The notes beneath the pieces are model-generated. The model did not search any database, had not been told where the DNA came from, and saw only the letters and a program-made list of their open reading frames with translations. A stretch of DNA of 64,000 bases from Ornithinibacillus salinisoli (GTDB taxonomy: Bacteria > Bacillota > Bacilli > Bacillales > Amphibacillaceae). Shown piece after piece: positions 59,917 to 64,000 of this stretch (positions are counted from its first letter, which is position 1; every line of letters begins with the position of its first letter). The DNA lies in NCBI RefSeq assembly GCF_042682545.1, contig NZ_JBHUHQ010000019.1; one strand, 5' to 3'. The position numbers and the translations under genes are program-made.

Positions 59917-61451
59917 TGAAGGTAGTAAAATTAATTTATGTATTATATAAAATTAAATTACTTTCGCCATTAGGAATGTATCGGTTATTAGTTTCATTTT
60001 ATAGGTACGGTATTAATTTAATGACTTTATTACATATTGCTGAAAGGAAATATGCTGACCATGTCGCACTATTGGATGATATGGAGACATTAAATTATAA
60101 GCAACTTTTGTCTCAGTCTAAGAAGCTGGCTTATTGTTTAAAAGAAGATAGTCACATTGAAAAGGGACAGAAGGTTGGAATATTATGTAGAAATCATGCT
60201 TCACTTGTAAAATCTATTTTTGCTTTATCACAATTAGGAGCAGATATCTATTTGCTCAATACAGAAATAAGTAAAACTCAATTTCATAAGTTTGCCAATC
60301 GGCACAATTTTAATGTTGTTATATTTGATAATGAGTTCGGTTCATATATGGAACAATCTCATGATATAAGCAAAAAGATATTAAGCTATCATCATCATTT
60401 ACCTGCTATTAACAACTTTCTTCATTCTAATTACGACGAAGTACGGAACTTAGAACGTACTTCGATGGGAAAAATAGTACTACAAACTAGTGGAACAACT
60501 GGAACTTCCAAAGAAGCGGCACATAAACCATCACTATTCAATTATTTAAATCCTTTTGTCGAATTAATTAGTCGCTTACAGTTAATCAACTATCATACTG
60601 CCTATGTAGCTACTCCCATTTACCATGGCTATGGGATAGCTATTTTACTATTATTTATCCCATTAGGGAAAAAAGTAGTAATAAGCAGTGATTTTGATTC
60701 AAAAAAAGCTTGTCATTTAATTCGTGAACACCAGGTTGAGGTAGCTACAGTCGTCCCGTTAATGCTGCAAAGAATGTTAAGTACGAATTCTGAGGATTTA
60801 GGCACCCTTTCTTGTGTAGCCTCAGGTGGCGCAAAATTAAGTGAAGAATTAGTAGATAATACGGTTCGTGCGTTAGGAAATGTGTTGTACAATCTATATG
60901 GAACTTCTGAAGCGGGATTAAATATTATCGCAACACCGCAAGATTTAATGTATTCCACATATACCATAGGTAAAAAAATTAAGGGTGTACGATTAAAAGT
61001 GCTAGATGACAACTGGAAAGAAGTTCAAGTTGGTAAAATAGGACAAATTTGTATCAGAAATAAATGGTCGATGAGTAATAAGAATAGTTCCTGGATTGAA
61101 ACAGGAGATTTAGGCTACAGGGATGATCACGGCTATTTCTTTTTAAGAGGAAGAACGGATGATATGGTTGTTTCAGGTGGTGAAAATGTCTACCCTATAG
61201 AAATGGAACATGTTCTCCTAAAGCATCCATTCATTGAGGATGTAGCGGTAATTGGGGTAAGCGATGAACAATTCGGGGAAAGGTTAAAGGCAATAGTATT
61301 GCCGGTTCGGAACACTTGCCTTACAGAAAAAGAAATTCTTGAATGGCTACGTACTAAGGTTGCTAGGTTCCAGATGCCGAGAGAGGTAGTTATAGTACAA
61401 CAAATGCCTTACACCAACTTAGGTAAGCTCGATAGGAAGAAGCTTATATAA
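59916..61451 (+). CDS. AMP-binding acyl-CoA synthetase (FadD-like)
   Basis: 511 residues from ATG 59916, overlapping the SDR stop by one base and preceded by AAGGAG. ANL-family motifs are in order: ILQTSGTTGTSKEA-type P-loop (A3), YNLYGTSEAG (A5), ETGDLGYRDDHG (A7), RGRTDDMVVSGGENVYP (A8) and the late catalytic lysine in NLGKLDRKKL (A10). It activates a carboxylic acid to acyl-AMP and probably acyl-CoA. The fused operon with an SDR suggests acid-to-aldehyde or beta-keto chemistry. Confidence 0.85.
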   Translation: MKVVKLIYVLYKIKLLSPLGMYRLLVSFYRYGINLMTLLHIAERKYADHVALLDDMETLNYKQLLSQSKKLAYCLKEDSHIEKGQKVGILCRNHASLVKSIFALSQLGADIYLLNTEISKTQFHKFANRHNFNVVIFDNEFGSYMEQSHDISKKILSYHHHLPAINNFLHSNYDEVRNLERTSMGKIVLQTSGTTGTSKEAAHKPSLFNYLNPFVELISRLQLINYHTAYVATPIYHGYGIAILLLFIPLGKKVVISSDFDSKKACHLIREHQVEVATVVPLMLQRMLSTNSEDLGTLSCVASGGAKLSEELVDNTVRALGNVLYNLYGTSEAGLNIIATPQDLMYSTYTIGKKIKGVRLKVLDDNWKEVQVGKIGQICIRNKWSMSNKNSSWIETGDLGYRDDHGYFFLRGRTDDMVVSGGENVYPIEMEHVLLKHPFIEDVAVIGVSDEQFGERLKAIVLPVRNTCLTEKEILEWLRTKVARFQMPREVVIVQQMPYTNLGKLDRKKLI

Positions 61452-61700
61452 TACGCATTTTATTCAGAAATTTACGAATAAACAAAGGGTAATATGTTAA
61501 TATGGGATTAAATATATGTATAAGAATATAGAAATTCATGAGTTTGGAGAGGAGTTGCCATGCATGGTTCCTAAGAAATGGTCGAAAAATAAGAATAGAT
61601 TGAATCAAATATGATGACTTTGTAATACTAAAAAGTAAACTAGAACAATATGAAATTTCTATTAGATAAAATTTGGAAAACTATTAAAGGAGTGAGCAAT

Positions 61701-62180
61701 TTGGTACATGTAAATGATATTTTAGCTGATCAGTTTTTAGCAAATGCAAACGATCCTAGTTTTTACCTTCCTTTCTCAAAAGCTGTTGAGAATATATTAG
61801 AGGAAGAGGCCTTTTGGAAGCCGAATGAAGATTGTCATAGTATTGCAGAAATCACCCAGCATTTACTTTATTGGAATGAAACCTGGCAAACTCGATATGA
61901 AAATTCGGATGTTCAATCAGTTGCTCCCTTGGCAGATAATGAAGATAGTTTCATTATTCCTAAGGATCTATCATTTGAGGCATTGAAAGGTAGAATGCTA
62001 GAGGTATTGTTGAAGTGGCAAACGTTATTAACAGAGGAACAAGTAGAAAGCGATGTAAAAGGATATCCAGCTGATGCACAGTGGTGGGAGTTATTAGGAA
62101 ATGTAATGACTCATAACGCATACCATATCGGTCAAATTATTTACGTTCGTAAACTACAGAAAAGTTGGTATAAACGATAA
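61701..62180 (+). CDS. DinB-fold protein
   Basis: About 159 residues from TTG 61701, 8 bases after AAAGGAG; the earlier in-frame ATG at 61650 lacks a site. Metal ligands are in ITQHLLYWNETW and THNAYHIGQII. It is the third DinB-like gene in the window. It may be a bacillithiol transferase-like or metal-binding protein; the substrate is unknown. Confidence 0.75.
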   Translation: MVHVNDILADQFLANANDPSFYLPFSKAVENILEEEAFWKPNEDCHSIAEITQHLLYWNETWQTRYENSDVQSVAPLADNEDSFIIPKDLSFEALKGRMLEVLLKWQTLLTEEQVESDVKGYPADAQWWELLGNVMTHNAYHIGQIIYVRKLQKSWYKR

Positions 62181-62237
62181 ATTATTCAGTTGTTTTTTGA
62201 GGTTAATATGATAGTAACGAAACGAGGGGGAGGGAAA

Positions 62238-62873
62238 ATGAGTATGTCAAAATCGTTATCTCAAAAAGGTAGTAAGCGGGATAGGGATTTGGATGAAGAG
62301 AAAATACCTTTTCGTGAAAGTAGAATACATTTAAGCACAACATTATTCCTTCTTATAGGTTTTCTAATTAGCTTTGTGCCAAGCGAGAATTGGTTACTTA
62401 TGACATGTAATGTGCTCATAGCTTTACTTGGTGGAGTTGTATTGTTCTTTTTTTGGAGGATCCATCAATATTACCGGGCCAAATATTATTCTATTGTAAC
62501 TTATGTCATGCTTAATACATTAGCAATCTATTTCTCCATTCCGATTATTCGTATGACATATGGAACAGTAGGGTTTTGGATTTGTATAGTGCTTTTGACT
62601 TTTTTAGTATTGTTCCCATATATTTTTTCTGAATTAGCTGCAGGTACTATCCTGAAACCTTCTGAATCCAAACTGGGTACATTCTTCTTGATTTATATTG
62701 TAGCAGTAGTATTGTTTGGATCGATTCTTTACGCGAATTTTCAAGGAAATGACAACCCAAACGCATTCGCATTAGCAATATTTTCTTTCTTACTAGCTAT
62801 TTTCTTCTTTGTGCTAGCCCCTATTGTATTGCTGAAATTTGAGAAAATGACACAATATCGAGTTTATAAGTAA
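62238..62873 (+). CDS. Integral membrane protein, unknown function
   Basis: About 211 residues from ATG 62238, behind GAGGGGGAGGG. A charged start (KGSKRDRDLDEEK) is followed by six hydrophobic segments in pairs, with short loops and a basic end. No cofactor or catalytic motif is visible and no family was recognised. It precedes the CPBP protease gene by 74 bases. Confidence 0.55.
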   Translation: MSMSKSLSQKGSKRDRDLDEEKIPFRESRIHLSTTLFLLIGFLISFVPSENWLLMTCNVLIALLGGVVLFFFWRIHQYYRAKYYSIVTYVMLNTLAIYFSIPIIRMTYGTVGFWICIVLLTFLVLFPYIFSELAAGTILKPSESKLGTFFLIYIVAVVLFGSILYANFQGNDNPNAFALAIFSFLLAIFFFVLAPIVLLKFEKMTQYRVYK

Positions 62874-62947
62874 TGGATAGGGGATGTTTCCTACACGATC
62901 TTTACATGCACCTTACATTAATACAACGTTTCTGAGGGGGGATCACG

Positions 62948-63604
62948 ATAAATAAAAGTTTAAGTAAACATTATATTTGGCTGTATTTCTTATTATTCTT
63001 TTTATTGTGGTGTTATAGGGAGTTATGGTTCATTCAGTTTTTAGACTTGATGGAACCATTTTATAAAGCATTTGCATCGGCATTAATTAAAATATGTATC
63101 TGGATCATACCGGTTATCTTACTCGTTAAATTTGTTGAAAACAAAAATCCATTTACATACTTAGGTTTACGCCATAATGTTTATAAAGGTTTGAAGTGGG
63201 CAGGTTGGATATCACTAACCATGGCAATATACTTTGTAGTACTGAATCTATTAATATTAAAAAATGAATTTAATTTTAATTTGGGATTTAATAGTTGGTT
63301 AAATATAATTATTCTAGTAGGTATAGTAGAAGAATTGGTTTTTAGAGGATTTTTGTTGAAAAAGCTTACTGAAACATATACTTTTTGGAAAGCAAATATG
63401 GTGACATCAAGCCTTTTCGTTTCGATACATTTCCCTATATGGTTTTATAAAGGATTATTTGAAACTCCTTCTATTTTTAATGCGATATTTACAGTATTTA
63501 TTATAGGTTTCATATTTGGGGTTATTTATAAAAGAACCAATTCCCTTTGGTCTGTGATCATTATTCATTCCATGTATAACTTGTTCCTTTCAATTTTTCA
63601 TTAA
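62948..63604 (+). CDS. CPBP-family intramembrane protease with apparent ATA start
   Basis: About 218 residues. The active-site motifs are VEELVFRGFLL (EExxxR, Glu128, Glu129, Arg133), SLFVSIHFPIW (FxxxH-like) and HSMYNLF. Six or more hydrophobic segments are present. The family covers CAAX-prenyl-protease-like enzymes and bacteriocin immunity proteins. The frame is open and hydrophobic upstream of GTG 63005 back to ATA 62948, which sits 6-7 bases after GAGGGGGG; that ATA is the best-placed start, although unusual. Confidence 0.75.
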   Translation: MNKSLSKHYIWLYFLLFFLLWCYRELWFIQFLDLMEPFYKAFASALIKICIWIIPVILLVKFVENKNPFTYLGLRHNVYKGLKWAGWISLTMAIYFVVLNLLILKNEFNFNLGFNSWLNIIILVGIVEELVFRGFLLKKLTETYTFWKANMVTSSLFVSIHFPIWFYKGLFETPSIFNAIFTVFIIGFIFGVIYKRTNSLWSVIIIHSMYNLFLSIFH

Positions 63605-63971
63605 ACTATTTTTTGTATAGTTAGCTGTTATTTTTACATAGAATGCGACATAACTTTTGTGTAGATTTACTTTCACAGCCTAATTCAATAGTGTGCTACA
63701 AAACCGCTCCGTCAGAATACTTCGCTGATGGTTATCTTCTGATTAGGAATAGTGTTAGCCCATGCTATAAACGTTTTGTGGAACTCTTTCTAATGGAATA
63801 GAATACATGCCATGAAATTGAAGCGCACTATTCTAGCGGAAGAAATACACGAAGACTCCTGCGGGAGGAAAGGCGAGGCTGCTGAAAAAGTCCAGAAAAA
63901 GTCGAAGGTATACCCAAAAAGCTTCTGATTTAGATTATAATAGAACTAATATACTTGAAGCGGTGATTAAA
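63605..63971. other. Intergenic stretch with a Bacillaceae repeat scrap and probable IS end
   Basis: From about 63838 the sequence contains AAGACTCCTGCGGGAGGAAA and GCGAGGCTGCTGAAAAAG. This GC-rich wording is like a repeated element in several Bacillaceae genomes. A GAAAAAGTCCAGAAAAAGTC direct repeat then leads to a start codon at 63972. It looks like the left end of an insertion sequence. Confidence 0.4.
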
Positions 63972-64000
63972 ATGTTAGAAAGACAACCATCTTTTCCATT
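63972..64000 (+). mobile_element. Possible start of an IS1182-type transposase
   Basis: ATG 63972 preceded by AGCGGTG opens MLERQPSFP, cut by the window edge. Short basic starts of this kind and the preceding repeat-rich end fit transposases of the IS1182 family. Nine codons are too few for certainty. Confidence 0.3.

Noticed and set aside
1..64000. CRISPR arrays, tRNA and rRNA genes, prophage
   Set aside because: No regularly spaced repeats, cloverleaf-like segments, rRNA stretches or phage structural genes were found by eye. The REP-like copies are irregularly spaced and not an array.

Overview
The window is low-GC, compact and mostly plus-stranded. It fits a spore-forming Bacillaceae of the Oceanobacillus/Virgibacillus kind. 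Evidence for this is AGGAGG-type ribosome sites, frequent TTG/GTG starts, a YjzC-like protein, a Spo0E-like phosphatase, an AadK-type adenylyltransferase, a T-box leader, and many copies of a short intergenic repeat with the core GGTGACAGGCACC. The window holds no rRNA, tRNA or CRISPR array and no core ribosomal cluster. It reads as accessory and adaptive chromosome.

Layout. 1-5.6 kb (minus strand): a cut-off VTT membrane protein, a small membrane protein, a broken gene, YjzC, a DUF5667 surface protein and a BCCT osmolyte transporter. 5.8-12.6 kb: GNAT acetyltransferases, two DinB-fold proteins, a kinase-like protein, a stand-alone MurF, a methyltransferase and several decayed genes. 12.9-15 kb: a Spo0E-like phosphatase divergent from an XRE-MEDS regulator plus a second MEDS protein, with a duplicated palindrome between them. 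15-18.2 kb: CBO0543 membrane protein, AadK, an aminoglycoside phosphotransferase-like protein and a VOC protein. 18.5-21.7 kb: an 87-residue peptide gene, a strong hairpin, then an overlapping ABC ATPase, permease, M50-type membrane protease and small membrane protein. This is the best candidate for an undescribed system. 22.3-24.8 kb: a ZorA/ZorB-like proton-channel pair. 24.9-30.1 kb: drug exporter, AlaX-type editing protein and small genes. 30.4-34.6 kb: a SEC-C/TPR protein and an HxlR-LLM monooxygenase-FMN reductase set. 34.6-38.7 kb: a TetR regulator divergent from an SwrC-like RND pump, with the operator inside the promoter spacer. 38.9-44.5 kb: lipoproteins, hydrolases, tandem paralogues and CBO0543-like proteins. 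44.7-47.8 kb: an ECF sigma factor with its own ECF-type promoter, an LCP-domain partner, and a T-box-controlled MFS exporter. 48-52 kb: kinase-like and GNAT genes and a polar amino-acid ABC importer. 52-57 kb: a DUF3298 protein, TldD/TldE and three small proteins. 57-64 kb: an ECF sigma factor with a truncated anti-sigma, an epimerase, an SDR-acyl-CoA ligase pair, DinB, membrane proteins, a CPBP protease, and probably the edge of an IS1182-type element.

Common themes are cell-envelope and antimicrobial stress (two ECF sigma factors, LCP, MurF, RND, MFS and ABC exporters, aminoglycoside-modifying families) and ongoing gene decay (nonsense, frameshift and truncated remnants). The intergenic repeats often sit directly on the 3' ends of genes. 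All product names come from motif reading by eye; no database search was run.
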